Shown: positions 28,622 to 37,531 of the stretch, in pieces
Numbering within the stretch: the first letter of the stretch is position 1
How the letters are laid out: the number at the start of each line of letters is the position of its first letter
Assembly: GCF_043945595.1 (NCBI RefSeq)
Contig: NZ_JBIFNP010000001.1
Span: forward strand, 6,324,001 to 6,388,000
Source of the DNA: Paenibacillus_S sp043945595
GTDB taxonomy: Bacteria > Bacillota > Bacilli > Paenibacillales > NBRC-103111
Length of the DNA: 64,000 bases
Direction of reading: 5' to 3'
Made by a program: the position numbers and the translations under genes
The notes under the pieces: generated by a model
Database searches by the model: none
Seen by the model: only the letters and a program-made list of their open reading frames with translations
Told to the model about the DNA's origin: nothing

Positions 28622-29098
28622 TTATTTCTTAATATCGATAATCTCGTACTGAATGACGCCCGCCGGAACGTTGACGTCGACTACGGAGCCTTTCGATTTG
28701 CCGAGAATGGCCTTACCTACCGGACTTTCGTTGGAAATTTTATTTTGGAACGGATCGGATTCCGCTGTGCCGACAATATTGTACTCCACAATGTCACCGA
28801 ATTCCATATCCTTCAAGGTTACGATAGCTCCAACGCTAACCGTATCCGTATTCACATCATCGTTATTAATGATACGAGCATTGCGAAGCATTTTTTCCAG
28901 TGTCATAATACGACCCTCGATAAATGCCTGCTCATTCTTCGCGTCTTCGTACTCTGAGTTTTCACTGATATCGCCATAGCCGATCGCTACTTTGATTCTT
29001 TCCGCAACTTCGCGGCGCTTTACCGATTTAAGCTGCTCAAGCTCTTCTTCAAGCTTCTTTAAACCTTCCTGCGTCAGGATGACTTCCTTTTCACTCAT
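28622..29098 (-). CDS. greA: Transcription elongation factor GreA
   Basis: GreA rescues backtracked RNA polymerase by stimulating transcript cleavage. The N-terminal antiparallel coiled coil (residues 1-75) carries the acidic tip (YGDISENSEYEDAKNEQ). The C-terminal FKBP-like domain binds polymerase (SPVGKAILGKSKGSVVDVNVPAG). At 158 residues it has the normal size. A consensus sigma-A promoter lies at 29234-29262, so it is transcribed independently of dusB. Confidence 0.97.
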   Translation of the reverse strand: MSEKEVILTQEGLKKLEEELEQLKSVKRREVAERIKVAIGYGDISENSEYEDAKNEQAFIEGRIMTLEKMLRNARIINNDDVNTDTVSVGAIVTLKDMEFGDIVEYNIVGTAESDPFQNKISNESPVGKAILGKSKGSVVDVNVPAGVIQYEIIDIKK

Positions 29099-29233
29099 TG
29101 CAACGATCTCCTGTCATGTGAAAGATTTTCATACTTCGAGCTGTTTCCTTCGACTATGAATTCACTTATAAATAATATATTAACGATCGAGATCCTGATG
29201 ACTGATCCGTATAGGGGGTACGACTATTGCCTG

Positions 29234-29262
29234 ATTATATTGCAAGCCCCTTCAAATGTCAA
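29234..29262 (-). promoter_or_regulatory. Consensus sigma-A promoter for greA
   Basis: TTGACA (29262-29257), a 17-base spacer and TATAAT (29239-29234), both hexamers perfect, on the minus strand. It lies just beyond the dusB stop, about 130 bases before the greA ATG. Confidence 0.88.
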
Positions 29263-29295
29263 TCTAAGCCAAATCGCCCTGGAGGCAGCAACATT

Positions 29296-30315
29296 TTAAT
29301 GCACGGCTGTGGAAGTTTCCTCCGCATCCTCTGTTCCATTCCCCTCCATGGAGGCTACAAAATGCTCCAGCACCTCAGCCATAGCATCCCGCTTCGTTTG
29401 CTCCATGATCAAGTCCTTCACGCGTGCGGAGCCCTTCAGACCTTTCAAGTACCATGCCAGATGCTTGCGCATTTCCTTCACCGCCACATGCTCGCCCTTC
29501 AGGGCAACCAGCCGGTCCATATGAAGCAGGGCAATGCGGATCTTCTCCTGACCGGAAGGCTCCGGCAGCAGCTCTCCTGTCGTTAAATACTGAATCGTAC
29601 GGTACAGCATCCATGGGTTGCCGAGCGCCGCACGGCCGATCATGACCCCGTCTACCCCCGTTTGATCCAGCATACGCTTCGCAGCCTCCGGTGTCGTCAC
29701 ATCTCCATTACCGATAACCGGGATGGATACGGAATCTTTAACCTCTTTAATAATATCCCAGTTGGCATGCCCGGTATACATTTGAACACGGGTACGGCCG
29801 TGAACCGATACTCCCGCTCCGCCGCCGTTCTCCACCGCTTTGGCATTTTGCACGGCATAAATATGATCTTCGTCCCATCCGATTCGCATTTTAACGGTAA
29901 CAGGCTTGCTTACCGATTTGACGACGGTTTCGATCATTTGTTCGATCTTGGGCGGATCGAGCAGCCAGCGGGCTCCGGCGTCGCATTTTGTAATTTTCGG
30001 CACCGGACAGCCCATGTTGATATCTATAATATCGGCGTCCGTGTTCTGGTCGACATATTTCGCCGCCTCCACCAAAGTCTCCGTATCTCCGCCAAATATT
30101 TGCAAGCTCAGCGGCTTCTCCCGCTCGTCCACATACAGCATTTCCATTGTCCGATGGTTCCCATGCAAAATAGCTTTGTCGCTAACCATTTCCGCACAGA
30201 CTAACCCGCACCCGAACTCCTTGGCGATAAGTCTGAAGGCAGGGTTGCACACACCGGCCATCGGGGCCAGCACCACTTGATTGGGCGCTTCAACATTTCC
30301 TATTTTCAACATCAT
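29296..30315 (-). CDS. dusB: tRNA-dihydrouridine synthase DusB
   Basis: FMN-dependent enzyme that reduces uridines in tRNA to dihydrouridine. The TIM barrel begins KIGNVEAPNQVVLAPMAGVCNPAFR. INMGCPVPKITKCDAGA holds the active-site cysteine, VHGRTRVQMYTGHANW the substrate region and IGNGDVTTPEAA the FMN phosphate site. AGGAG is five bases before the ATG at 30315; a GTG two codons earlier overlaps that site. The gene follows the small HTH gene, as yacF does in Bacillus. Confidence 0.94.
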   Translation of the reverse strand: MMLKIGNVEAPNQVVLAPMAGVCNPAFRLIAKEFGCGLVCAEMVSDKAILHGNHRTMEMLYVDEREKPLSLQIFGGDTETLVEAAKYVDQNTDADIIDINMGCPVPKITKCDAGARWLLDPPKIEQMIETVVKSVSKPVTVKMRIGWDEDHIYAVQNAKAVENGGGAGVSVHGRTRVQMYTGHANWDIIKEVKDSVSIPVIGNGDVTTPEAAKRMLDQTGVDGVMIGRAALGNPWMLYRTIQYLTTGELLPEPSGQEKIRIALLHMDRLVALKGEHVAVKEMRKHLAWYLKGLKGSARVKDLIMEQTKRDAMAEVLEHFVASMEGNGTEDAEETSTAVH

Positions 30316-30336
30316 GCTCACTCCTTTCCAATCCTA

Positions 30337-30546
30337 TTACTTAGCGACAGGAAGCAATTCCTCGGGATCGATCCCGAGCACTTCCGAAATTTTGTGAATG
30401 ATCTTGGCGTCAGGCTTGCGCGTGCCTCTTTCGATAGCCCCCAGAATGGCAATGGACACATCCAGCTGCTCTGCCAGCTGGTTCTGGGTCAGGCCTTTCA
30501 GTTTGCGGAACGCCCGTATACGCTGAGCCGTCATATTTTTTTCCAT
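30337..30546 (-). CDS. Small helix-turn-helix (XRE family) protein, YazB-like
   Basis: About 69 residues from the ATG at 30546 (MEKNMTAQRIRAFRKLKG). The HTH is clear: GLTQNQLAEQLDVSIAILGAIERGTRKPD, then a C-terminal helix ending EELLPVAK. It overlaps the end of folK by 16 bases, so translation is likely coupled. Bacillus has yazB in the same place between folK and dusB. Its regulatory target is not known, and none is suggested here. Confidence 0.85.
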   Translation of the reverse strand: MEKNMTAQRIRAFRKLKGLTQNQLAEQLDVSIAILGAIERGTRKPDAKIIHKISEVLGIDPEELLPVAK

Positions 30547-31034
30547 AGGGTAACGCCTTCCTTTCCATCCAGCCGATCTAGATGAGCAGCCATCGCAGCT
30601 GCCTGCTTCGACTTGCAAGCCTGCAGCACCTCAACCAGCGGAATCATCACAAAAGCGCGTTCCAGCATCCGAGGGTGAGGCAGAATGAGTGACGGGTCAT
30701 CCTGCACGGCGTCTTCATACATCAACAAATCCAAATCTATCGTTCGCGGTCCCCAGCGCAGCTCGCGCGTCCGGCCAAGCTCCAATTCGATTCGCACCAT
30801 CACATCAAAGAGAGCCTGCGGCGAGAGCGGAGTCTTCACTTCAATCACCATATTTAAAAAAGAAGCCTGGTCTACGACGCCGACCGGCTCTGTTTCGTAG
30901 ATGCGGGACCTGCCGGTAACTGCGATGCCTTCGTGTTCAGCCAACTGTCTAATGGCTTCCAATAAAAAATGCTCCCGGTCTCCCATATTCGAGCCCAGGG
31001 CGATATACGCGTAAAATTGAGGCTTTAAAGCCAT
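30531..31034 (-). CDS. folK: 2-amino-4-hydroxy-6-hydroxymethyldihydropteridine diphosphokinase
   Basis: HPPK transfers pyrophosphate from ATP to the pterin before dihydropteroate synthase acts. YIALGSNMGDRE at the N-terminus and RWGPRTIDLDLLMYED are the conserved substrate and metal motifs, followed by LPHPRMLERAFVMIPLVEV. I start at 31034 (MALKPQFYAYIALG), which overlaps nothing and matches the family, although its ribosome binding site is weak. It lies four bases after folB. Confidence 0.95.
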   Translation of the reverse strand: MALKPQFYAYIALGSNMGDREHFLLEAIRQLAEHEGIAVTGRSRIYETEPVGVVDQASFLNMVIEVKTPLSPQALFDVMVRIELELGRTRELRWGPRTIDLDLLMYEDAVQDDPSLILPHPRMLERAFVMIPLVEVLQACKSKQAAAMAAHLDRLDGKEGVTLWKKI

Positions 31035-31038
31035 GAAC

Positions 31039-31401
31039 TTATGCCCGCTTTCTGTGGATTTCAACCGATACACCATCAAAAAACATAGCAACCGGAGGGT
31101 GCGGTTTCAGTACGCGTACGGTAATTTCATTTATACCAGTATAAGTTTGCAGAAGCCGAAGTGCAATATGTTCAGCCAAAGCTTCGATAAGTTGAAACAC
31201 TTGAAGCTCGACAATATCTTTAATCACCTGGTAAGCTTCCGCATAATTGATCGTATCGTCGATGGAATCCGTCGCTCCCGGCTTATCGAGCGGCATGTGC
31301 AGCTCCACATCTACTTCATAGCGGGCCCCCAGCTTGTTTTCTTCCGCAAAAACGCCGTGATATCCATAAAATTGCATCCCCTTCATCACGATTTTATCCA
31401 T
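31039..31401 (-). CDS. folB: Dihydroneopterin aldolase
   Basis: FolB cleaves dihydroneopterin to the hydroxymethyl pterin used by FolK. The N-terminus MDKIVMKGMQFYGYHGVFAEENKLGARYEVDVEL and the segment DTINYAEAYQVIKDIVE are typical. I prefer the ATG at 31401, with GGGGG upstream; an ATG three codons earlier (31410) has a poorly spaced site. About 120 residues, normal for the family. Part of folP-folB-folK. Confidence 0.95.
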   Translation of the reverse strand: MDKIVMKGMQFYGYHGVFAEENKLGARYEVDVELHMPLDKPGATDSIDDTINYAEAYQVIKDIVELQVFQLIEALAEHIALRLLQTYTGINEITVRVLKPHPPVAMFFDGVSVEIHRKRA

Positions 31402-31434
31402 CCTTGACATCCCCCATCCCCATGGCTTTGCGAA

Positions 31435-32325
31435 TTATACAGACAATCGGCGCTTAACAATAGCATCCGTCATAACAGCCACTCGTTTGATGGCTCTTAC
31501 GTCATGCACCCGCATGATTTGACATCCTTGGACAATTCCCATCGTTACAGTAGCCGCGGTTCCTTCAACGACATCATCCGGGGGAAGCTGCAACGCGGTG
31601 CGAATCATGCTTTTACGCGAGGTCCCGAGCAGAACCGGATATCCAAGGGCAACAATCTGGTGCAGCTCATTCATCAGCTGCAGGTTGTGCTCATAGGTCT
31701 TGGCAAAGCCGATGCCCGGATCCAAAATAATTTGCTCGTCGCGAATTCCGGCTTCGTGGGCCAGTCGGATGCTCTTTTGCAAATCCTGGAGCACATCCGG
31801 AATAAAGTTATCATACACCGCCTCGGTGCGATTATGCATAACAACGATAGGACAGCCGTAATCGGCGGCGACTTTAGCCATTTCAGCGTCTCTTTGCAAG
31901 CCCCAGATGTCATTCAAAATATGAGCGCCCGCATCCAACGCTTGCCGCGCAACCTTCGACTTATAAGTATCAATAGAAAGAGGCACCGTAATTCCCGCTT
32001 CTTTCAAAGCTCGCACGGCAGGAATGACGCGGTTCAGTTCTTCTTCTAATGAAACCGCCGCGCCTCCCGGCCGCGTCGACTCCCCGCCGATATCAATGAT
32101 CTCCGCACCCTCGGCAACCATGCGTCTTGCCTGCTCGACTGCAGCCTCCGGGTCAATATACCGTCCGCCGTCGGAGAAGGAATCCGGAGTTACATTTAAG
32201 ATCCCCATAATTACGGTACCTTGGTTCAGGCTTAACGGAACTCCCCGGCAATCTATGATCTCGCGTCCTGACACCGGGATATGGCGCTCCATTGCGTGGG
32301 TTATTTCACTTAGTTGCTGCGACAT
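31435..32325 (-). CDS. folP: Dihydropteroate synthase
   Basis: FolP joins the pterin pyrophosphate with p-aminobenzoate and is the sulfonamide target. Conserved segments are MGILNVTPDSFSDGG, IDIGGESTRPG, LNDIWG, LDPGIGFAKTYEHN and LLGTSRKSMI. The ATG at 32325 has AGGAGGG eight bases upstream, whereas the ATG two codons earlier is only one base from it. It is 296 residues, within family range. It lies 20 bases after pabC. Confidence 0.96.
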   Translation of the reverse strand: MSQQLSEITHAMERHIPVSGREIIDCRGVPLSLNQGTVIMGILNVTPDSFSDGGRYIDPEAAVEQARRMVAEGAEIIDIGGESTRPGGAAVSLEEELNRVIPAVRALKEAGITVPLSIDTYKSKVARQALDAGAHILNDIWGLQRDAEMAKVAADYGCPIVVMHNRTEAVYDNFIPDVLQDLQKSIRLAHEAGIRDEQIILDPGIGFAKTYEHNLQLMNELHQIVALGYPVLLGTSRKSMIRTALQLPPDDVVEGTAATVTMGIVQGCQIMRVHDVRAIKRVAVMTDAIVKRRLSV

Positions 32326-32344
32326 GCGCATTCCCTCCTATGCT

Positions 32345-33229
32345 TTACAAAGATGTATGGTGTTCATAGATGTTCATCAGCTTTATCGTTGCCGCACCTG
32401 CGCAGCCTTGACTTGCCGGCACGCCATTCCCCTGCAGATCATACAGCATTGTAATCGGAACAATCTCCTGAATGGAATTGGTGATAAATATTTCTTCGGC
32501 CTGAAGCAAATCGTCCCAGGTATACAGCCCTTCTTCTGTATGTATCCCCATGCCGTTCGCCAGCTCCAGCACGAGCTCCCTTGTAACGCCCGCCAAAATA
32601 CCGGTATCCAAAGAAGGGGTCCGCAGCGTTCCTTCTCGAATGAAAAACAAGTTGCTGACAATTCCCTCCGCCAGATATCCGCGGGAGTCGGTAAATAACC
32701 CCTCCGCTCCGGCGGCCCAAGGGTAGCCGCGCATCTCCTGCTTCGCCATAATATTGTTCATATAATGCAGCGACTTCAACCGGAAGGCTCCTTCCGGCGT
32801 ATTGCGCGGCAGCTTAAGCAACTGGAGCGGCTTGCCGGTCCGGTACAGCTGCTCGTCCTTAGGAGGAATCGGTTTTACGTAAACGATAACCTGGGGTTGA
32901 TTATACTCCCCTGAAGGCAGCCCGAGGATATCTTGCCCCGCTGTAACGGTAAAGCGGATATAAGCGTCCCGTCCAAGCAAATCGGATTCGTTCGCCTGGA
33001 TTAGCTCCGCTATGATTCCTTCCCACTCTCCCGCTTGGGGACGGTAAGCGATGCCTAACTGTTCGCAGCCAGCGGCGAGCCTGCGCTGATGCCGGTCGAG
33101 TAAAAACGGCCGGCCGCCGTAAGTTCTGAATGTTTCAAACAATCCCATGCCGTAAAGAAAACCGTGGTCGTATACAGAGACCACGGCCTGCTTTTCTTCT
33201 ATTAGGGTTCCGTTGCAATAAATCTTCAC
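32345..33229 (-). CDS. pabC: Aminodeoxychorismate lyase (class IV PLP enzyme)
   Basis: PabC releases p-aminobenzoate and pyruvate from aminodeoxychorismate. It belongs to fold type IV PLP enzymes: NGTLIEEKQAVVSVYDHGFLYGMGLFETFRTYGG at the start, the PLP lysine probably in RLKSLHYMNNIMAKQE, and EGIVSNLFFI with GILAGVTRELVLELA later. A branched-chain or D-amino acid transaminase would look similar, but the pabB-pabA-pabC context supports lyase. Its ATG overlaps the pabA stop by four bases (ATGA). Confidence 0.93.
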   Translation of the reverse strand: MKIYCNGTLIEEKQAVVSVYDHGFLYGMGLFETFRTYGGRPFLLDRHQRRLAAGCEQLGIAYRPQAGEWEGIIAELIQANESDLLGRDAYIRFTVTAGQDILGLPSGEYNQPQVIVYVKPIPPKDEQLYRTGKPLQLLKLPRNTPEGAFRLKSLHYMNNIMAKQEMRGYPWAAGAEGLFTDSRGYLAEGIVSNLFFIREGTLRTPSLDTGILAGVTRELVLELANGMGIHTEEGLYTWDDLLQAEEIFITNSIQEIVPITMLYDLQGNGVPASQGCAGAATIKLMNIYEHHTSL

Positions 33230-33807
33230 GGCTGTTTCACGACCGTTTCATTCAAAAAATTGCGCAGAATCGTCAATCCATGATCGGTAATAATCGATTC
33301 CGGATGGAATTGGACGCCTTCAATAGGATACTCTTTATGGCGAAGACCCATAATTTCCCCTTCTGCCGTCTCAGCGCTGATTTCCAGGCAGTCGGGCAGC
33401 GTTTCCCGCTTCACGATCAACGAATGATACCGGGTCGCGGTGAACGGAGACGGCAGATCCTTAAACACCGTTTTGCCGTCATGCAAGATCGGCGATGTCT
33501 TGCCGTGCATGAGACGCTCGGCGCGAATAACCTCTCCGCCAAAGACTTGTCCGATCGATTGATGGCCGAGACAAACGCCAAGAATAGGAACTTTGCCTTT
33601 GAAATGCTCGATCAGGCTTAAGCTGATTCCCGCCTCATTCGGCGTACAAGGCCCCGGCGATATCAAAATATGGTCAGGGTTCAAAGCCTCAATGCCCGCC
33701 AGGTCGATTTCATCGTTGCGGCGCACCTCTACCTGCTCCCCAAGCTCGCCCAAATATTGCACCAGATTGTACGTAAACGAATCATAGTTATCAATAACCA
33801 GAATCAT
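33226..33807 (-). CDS. pabA: Aminodeoxychorismate/anthranilate synthase glutamine amidotransferase subunit
   Basis: Class I glutamine amidotransferase that supplies ammonia to PabB. The catalytic triad is visible: Cys in LGVCLGHQSIG, and His and Glu in EGVQFHPESI. The N-terminus ILVIDNYDSFTYNLVQYL is diagnostic. The start at 33807 has GGGGGAG upstream. In Bacillus the homologue serves both p-aminobenzoate and tryptophan synthesis. Whether it is shared here cannot be seen from this window. Confidence 0.95.
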   Translation of the reverse strand: MILVIDNYDSFTYNLVQYLGELGEQVEVRRNDEIDLAGIEALNPDHILISPGPCTPNEAGISLSLIEHFKGKVPILGVCLGHQSIGQVFGGEVIRAERLMHGKTSPILHDGKTVFKDLPSPFTATRYHSLIVKRETLPDCLEISAETAEGEIMGLRHKEYPIEGVQFHPESIITDHGLTILRNFLNETVVKQP

Positions 33808-33818
33808 CGAAACTCCCC

Positions 33819-35372
33819 CTAGACTAAGTTTTTCTCCCATGTCTCACTGTACTGGATCGCCTTCCACATAGCCTTTGCTTTGTTGACCGACTCCATATAT
33901 TCCTTATCGGGGACGGAATCGATGACGATGCCCGCTCCCGCTTGAACATAGCCTATTCCATTAGCCGTCACTAAGGTACGTATAATGATATTAAATTCCA
34001 TGTCCCCGTTATAGTCAATCCATCCCATTGATCCGGTATAAGGCCCCCGGCGCACCGGCTCCAGCTCCTCAATAATCTCCATTGTGCGAATTTTGGGAGC
34101 GCCGGTAATCGTACCGCCCGGGAACGCCGCAGCTATGACATCATAAGCCTGCTTGCCCGGCGCAAGCCGACCTTCGACCTCCGACACGATATGCATGACG
34201 TGCGAGTACTTTTCGATCACCATGAAATCTTTTACCTTCACAGTCCCGTAAGTCGAGATCCGCCCCAGATCGTTCCGTTCCAGATCCACGAGCATAATAT
34301 GCTCGGCCCGCTCCTTCTCATGGTGAATCAGCTCGTCCGCCAGTCTCTGGTCTTCTGCTTCATCCTTGCCTCGAGGGCGTGTGCCTGCAATCGGTCTCGT
34401 CCGCACAATCCCTTTCTCCAGCTGTACCAAGAGCTCCGGCGAGCCCGACACCAGCTGAAAATCATCGAAACGCATGAACCCCATATATGGAGACGGATTG
34501 ACGAGCCGGAGCCATTCATAAATGGTTTCCGGGTCCTGCTCCAAACGTTTGTGCTGTCTAACGGACAAATTAACCTGGAACACATCTCCTGCACTAATGT
34601 AGGATTGAATTCGCTCCACCGCACGAATGTACGACTCTTGGGGAAAGTCGGCTTGTATTCCGGCTATCGTACTCCAATCGACTTGAAGCCGGTCGGACTG
34701 CATCCTCTCCATCATTGCTTCCCGGCGGCGAATACAGGACTCCGAACGATTGACAGCAGTAATATCGTCCCACTTCCGCTTCATATCCTCCGTCTTCTCC
34801 GCCATGTCCCTGTATAGACGCTCCAGCGATGCTAACGAAGTGTGCGCTTGTTCCCAATAGGCATGCGCGGCGCAGTATAAGACCTGCTCGGCATGATCAA
34901 TGATCCAGAGCTGCTCGAACCGTGCAAACGCATAGTCGGGCACCGGTACGTCATCCGCCGCTAAAGCGGGAAGCCGTTCTATGGAGCGAATGACATCGTA
35001 GCCCCAAAAACCGACGCAGCCTCCCAGCAGCTTCGGCAGCCCTTCTACCGAAGGAGACCGATACGGCTCCATCCACTGCCGGACGAGTTCAAGCGGCTTC
35101 CCCTTCACGGGAATGGCTGCTCCTTGCAGGTGTCGTATCGTGCCCTGGTTGTCCTTGCCGCGGATCGTCGACACCGGCTCAAGACCAAGCAGGCTGTACC
35201 TTCCGCCCTTACCGCTCTCCAGCACGAACGAGCCCGGCTGCGCCTGCTTCCATGCCCCCTCCCAGGAAAGAGGACGGTCCTGCTCCTCCTCCAAAGCGTA
35301 CCTGCGTACGTACGGAAGCATCGTGTAGCGTTCTGCCCACTGCTGCCACTGCTCAAAGGTGATCAAAGTCAC
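33819..35372 (-). CDS. pabB: Aminodeoxychorismate synthase component I
   Basis: PabB aminates chorismate at C4 using ammonia from PabA. At 517 residues it has an N-terminal TrpE/PabB-like domain and a C-terminal chorismate-binding domain. The latter contains VSGSPELLVQLEKGIVRTRPIAGTRPRG, EHIMLVDLERNDLGRI and FPGGTITGAPKIRTMEII. The GTG at 35372 follows AGGAGGGG. Anthranilate synthase TrpE is similar in sequence. The pabA-pabC-folP neighbours decide the call. It follows cysK as in Bacillus. Confidence 0.93.
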   Translation of the reverse strand: MTLITFEQWQQWAERYTMLPYVRRYALEEEQDRPLSWEGAWKQAQPGSFVLESGKGGRYSLLGLEPVSTIRGKDNQGTIRHLQGAAIPVKGKPLELVRQWMEPYRSPSVEGLPKLLGGCVGFWGYDVIRSIERLPALAADDVPVPDYAFARFEQLWIIDHAEQVLYCAAHAYWEQAHTSLASLERLYRDMAEKTEDMKRKWDDITAVNRSESCIRRREAMMERMQSDRLQVDWSTIAGIQADFPQESYIRAVERIQSYISAGDVFQVNLSVRQHKRLEQDPETIYEWLRLVNPSPYMGFMRFDDFQLVSGSPELLVQLEKGIVRTRPIAGTRPRGKDEAEDQRLADELIHHEKERAEHIMLVDLERNDLGRISTYGTVKVKDFMVIEKYSHVMHIVSEVEGRLAPGKQAYDVIAAAFPGGTITGAPKIRTMEIIEELEPVRRGPYTGSMGWIDYNGDMEFNIIIRTLVTANGIGYVQAGAGIVIDSVPDKEYMESVNKAKAMWKAIQYSETWEKNLV

Positions 35373-35440
35373 GCTGACGCCCCTCCTAGATTCATCTGAC
35401 CGAAATAAGTTTGGACTTAGTATACTTGATATTGCTTATG

Positions 35441-35471
35441 AAAAAAAGCCCCTCAAGGAATTGAAGGGCTG
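35441..35471 (-). terminator. Terminator after cysK
   Basis: CAGCCCTTCAA and TTGAGGGGCT pair on the minus strand and are followed by TTTTTTT. Confidence 0.88.
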
Positions 35472-35488
35472 TTTGCAGTATACCGATA

Positions 35489-36427
35489 CTATTCTTCGAA
35501 TTGGTACAATGGTGTGCTCAGGTATCTCTCGCCGTTACTTGGAACGATTGCAACGACCCGCTTGCCAGGCCCCAATTCTTTAGCGACTTTCAAAGCTGCA
35601 AAAATTGCCGCACCAGAGGAGATACCTCCCAGGATACCTTCTTCTTTCGCCACACGGCGGGATGTTTCGAATGCATCATCATTCTCCACTTGAATGACTT
35701 CATCGTAGATGTTCGTGTTCAGGATGTCAGGTACGAAGCCTGCGCCGATCCCTTGAATTTTATGCGGGCCCGGTTTACCGCCGGACAGGACAGGAGATGC
35801 GCTAGGTTCAACAGCGTAAATCTTAATATTCGGGAAGTTTTCTTTCAATACGCCGCCGGCGCCTGTAATGGTGCCGCCCGTTCCGATGCCTGCGATGAAA
35901 GCGTCCAATTGGCCGTCGTGCGAATTGATTGCTTCAACGATTTCAGGACCCGTCGTTTCACGGTGTACCTTTACGTTAGCCTGGTTTTTAAACTGCTGCG
36001 GGATGAAGTAGGACGGATTCTCGGCTTGCAGCTCTTCGGCACGCTTGATTGCGCCCTTCATGCCTTCCGCACCCGGCGTCAGAACTAGTTGAGCTCCATA
36101 AGCGCGAAGCAAGTTACGGCGCTCCAAGCTCATCGTCTCAGGCATAACGAGAATCGCTTTATAGCCTTTAGCAGCCGCTACCATTGCCAGACCAATCCCG
36201 GTGTTTCCGCTTGTCGGCTCGACGATCGTATCGCCAGGCTTCAGTTTACCTTCCGCTTCAGCTACCTCAATCATGCTGATCGCAATACGGTCTTTCACGC
36301 TTGCGCCCGGATTCTGGTATTCAAGCTTCACGTAAACCTCGGCACTGCCTTCCGGCACTACACGATTTAATTTAACAAGCGGTGTACCTCCGATTAATTC
36401 TGTTACGCTTTGAACTAATTTAGCCAT
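35489..36427 (-). CDS. cysK: Cysteine synthase A (O-acetylserine sulfhydrylase)
   Basis: CysK makes cysteine from O-acetylserine and sulfide, using PLP. The PLP lysine is in PGASVKDRIAISMI. TSGNTGIGLAMVAAAKGYK is the substrate loop, and GIGTGGTITGAGGVLKE binds the cofactor phosphate. At 312 residues it is full length. A sigma-A promoter (36495-36523) and its own terminator make it a single-gene unit. It works with CysE, encoded about 27 kb downstream. Confidence 0.97.
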   Translation of the reverse strand: MAKLVQSVTELIGGTPLVKLNRVVPEGSAEVYVKLEYQNPGASVKDRIAISMIEVAEAEGKLKPGDTIVEPTSGNTGIGLAMVAAAKGYKAILVMPETMSLERRNLLRAYGAQLVLTPGAEGMKGAIKRAEELQAENPSYFIPQQFKNQANVKVHRETTGPEIVEAINSHDGQLDAFIAGIGTGGTITGAGGVLKENFPNIKIYAVEPSASPVLSGGKPGPHKIQGIGAGFVPDILNTNIYDEVIQVENDDAFETSRRVAKEEGILGGISSGAAIFAALKVAKELGPGKRVVAIVPSNGERYLSTPLYQFEE

Positions 36428-36494
36428 CCTGACGTCCTCCTAAAAGATAAAGTTATGGATGATATCCGAGTAAATTGGTAGGTATTATAACAAT

Positions 36495-36523
36495 ATCTTA
36501 TCAATCAGCAGGAAGGTTGTCAA
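36495..36523 (-). promoter_or_regulatory. Promoter for cysK
   Basis: TTGACA (36523-36518), a 17-base spacer and TAAGAT (36500-36495) on the minus strand, in the gap after yacD. An alternative -10 (TATAAT) lies 12 bases further downstream. A CymR site would be expected in Bacillus, but I did not find a convincing one. Confidence 0.6.
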
Positions 36524-36535
36524 TATCGATTTTCC

Positions 36536-37465
36536 TTATAATGTTATTGCAACCTTCCACTTCTCACGAAGTGTCTTCATAACCTCTTTTAAGGGCGGAG
36601 CTTCACTCAATGCCAATTCCTTGCGAACCGTGTCCCGGATTGCTTCTTTATTCAAGGCAGGCTCTGCCTTCCGATCCTTCAGCTTCAAGATATAAAGATG
36701 GCCGCTTACTTCGATCGGCTTGGTTATATCGCCTGCTTTCAGCTGGCCTGCAGCCTTCATCAAAGAAGGATCGAGGAATGGGTCCCCTTCTTCAATCCAG
36801 CCAAGGTCGCCCCCGCTGTCGCGAGTCGCATCATCAAGGGAACGCTCCTTGGCTACCTGGGCAAAATCCATTCCCTTGCCAAGATCCGCAGTAACTTTCG
36901 TTGCCTGCGTTTTACTGCTAACCACGATTTGCTGCAAGCGCAGCTGCACCTTTGGTTTGAATTCCTCAGCATGAGCCTGAATATAGGCATCGATCTGTTC
37001 GTCGGAGACGTTGACGGCAGCCGTAGCTATTTTTTCAAGCATTAATTTATCCTTAACGTCCGCTTTTAACGCTTCCTCCGTCATACCAAGCTGTTCTTTC
37101 ATTGAATCGTAAAACTGGGCTTCACTGTCATATCCCTGCTGCATCCGTTTCAGTTCTTTTTGAATTTCACTTTCTTCCACATTCGTGCCTCGCGCTTTGC
37201 CTTCCATGCGAATGACTTCATGATCCACCATTTGCGATAAGGTTTCGCGACCGTGCTTCTGCATTAACTGCTGCTCGAGATCCTTGCTGGTGATCGTTTT
37301 GTCTCCGATTGTTGCGACTACCTGAATAGAAGGGTTATTGTCCGTCTGCGGGTTCGATTCAACATTGGGCTGGTTAAAGAAATCGGCAAACAATACGGAG
37401 GAAAGGATGACCACGGCAATCAGCAGTACCGTAATGACTCCCCACAATATCTTCATGTTTCGCAT
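36536..37465 (-). CDS. Membrane-anchored PpiC-type peptidyl-prolyl isomerase (YacD-like)
   Basis: About 309 residues from the ATG at 37465 (MRNMKILWGVITVLLIAVVILSS), with GAGGGG upstream. One N-terminal hydrophobic segment acts as signal anchor. A SurA-like N-terminal region follows (GDKTITSKDLEQQLMQKHGRE), then a parvulin domain (LRLQQIVVSSKTQATKV, SGGDLGWIEEGD, KPIEVSGHLYILKLKDR). There is no lipobox, unlike PrsA. It probably assists folding outside the membrane, but its clients are unknown. Bacillus yacD sits in the same place between hslO and cysK. Confidence 0.88.
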   Translation of the reverse strand: MRNMKILWGVITVLLIAVVILSSVLFADFFNQPNVESNPQTDNNPSIQVVATIGDKTITSKDLEQQLMQKHGRETLSQMVDHEVIRMEGKARGTNVEESEIQKELKRMQQGYDSEAQFYDSMKEQLGMTEEALKADVKDKLMLEKIATAAVNVSDEQIDAYIQAHAEEFKPKVQLRLQQIVVSSKTQATKVTADLGKGMDFAQVAKERSLDDATRDSGGDLGWIEEGDPFLDPSLMKAAGQLKAGDITKPIEVSGHLYILKLKDRKAEPALNKEAIRDTVRKELALSEAPPLKEVMKTLREKWKVAITL

Positions 37466-37531
37466 GCCTAATCCCCTCGTATGGTCACTCACCTTAGTAT
37501 GATTTGGAGCTTCTCCATCTATATCGTCTGT

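Noticed and set aside
36483..36523. Possible CymR operator before cysK
   Set aside because: Only a loose ATACC/GGATAT resemblance; not enough to support a site.
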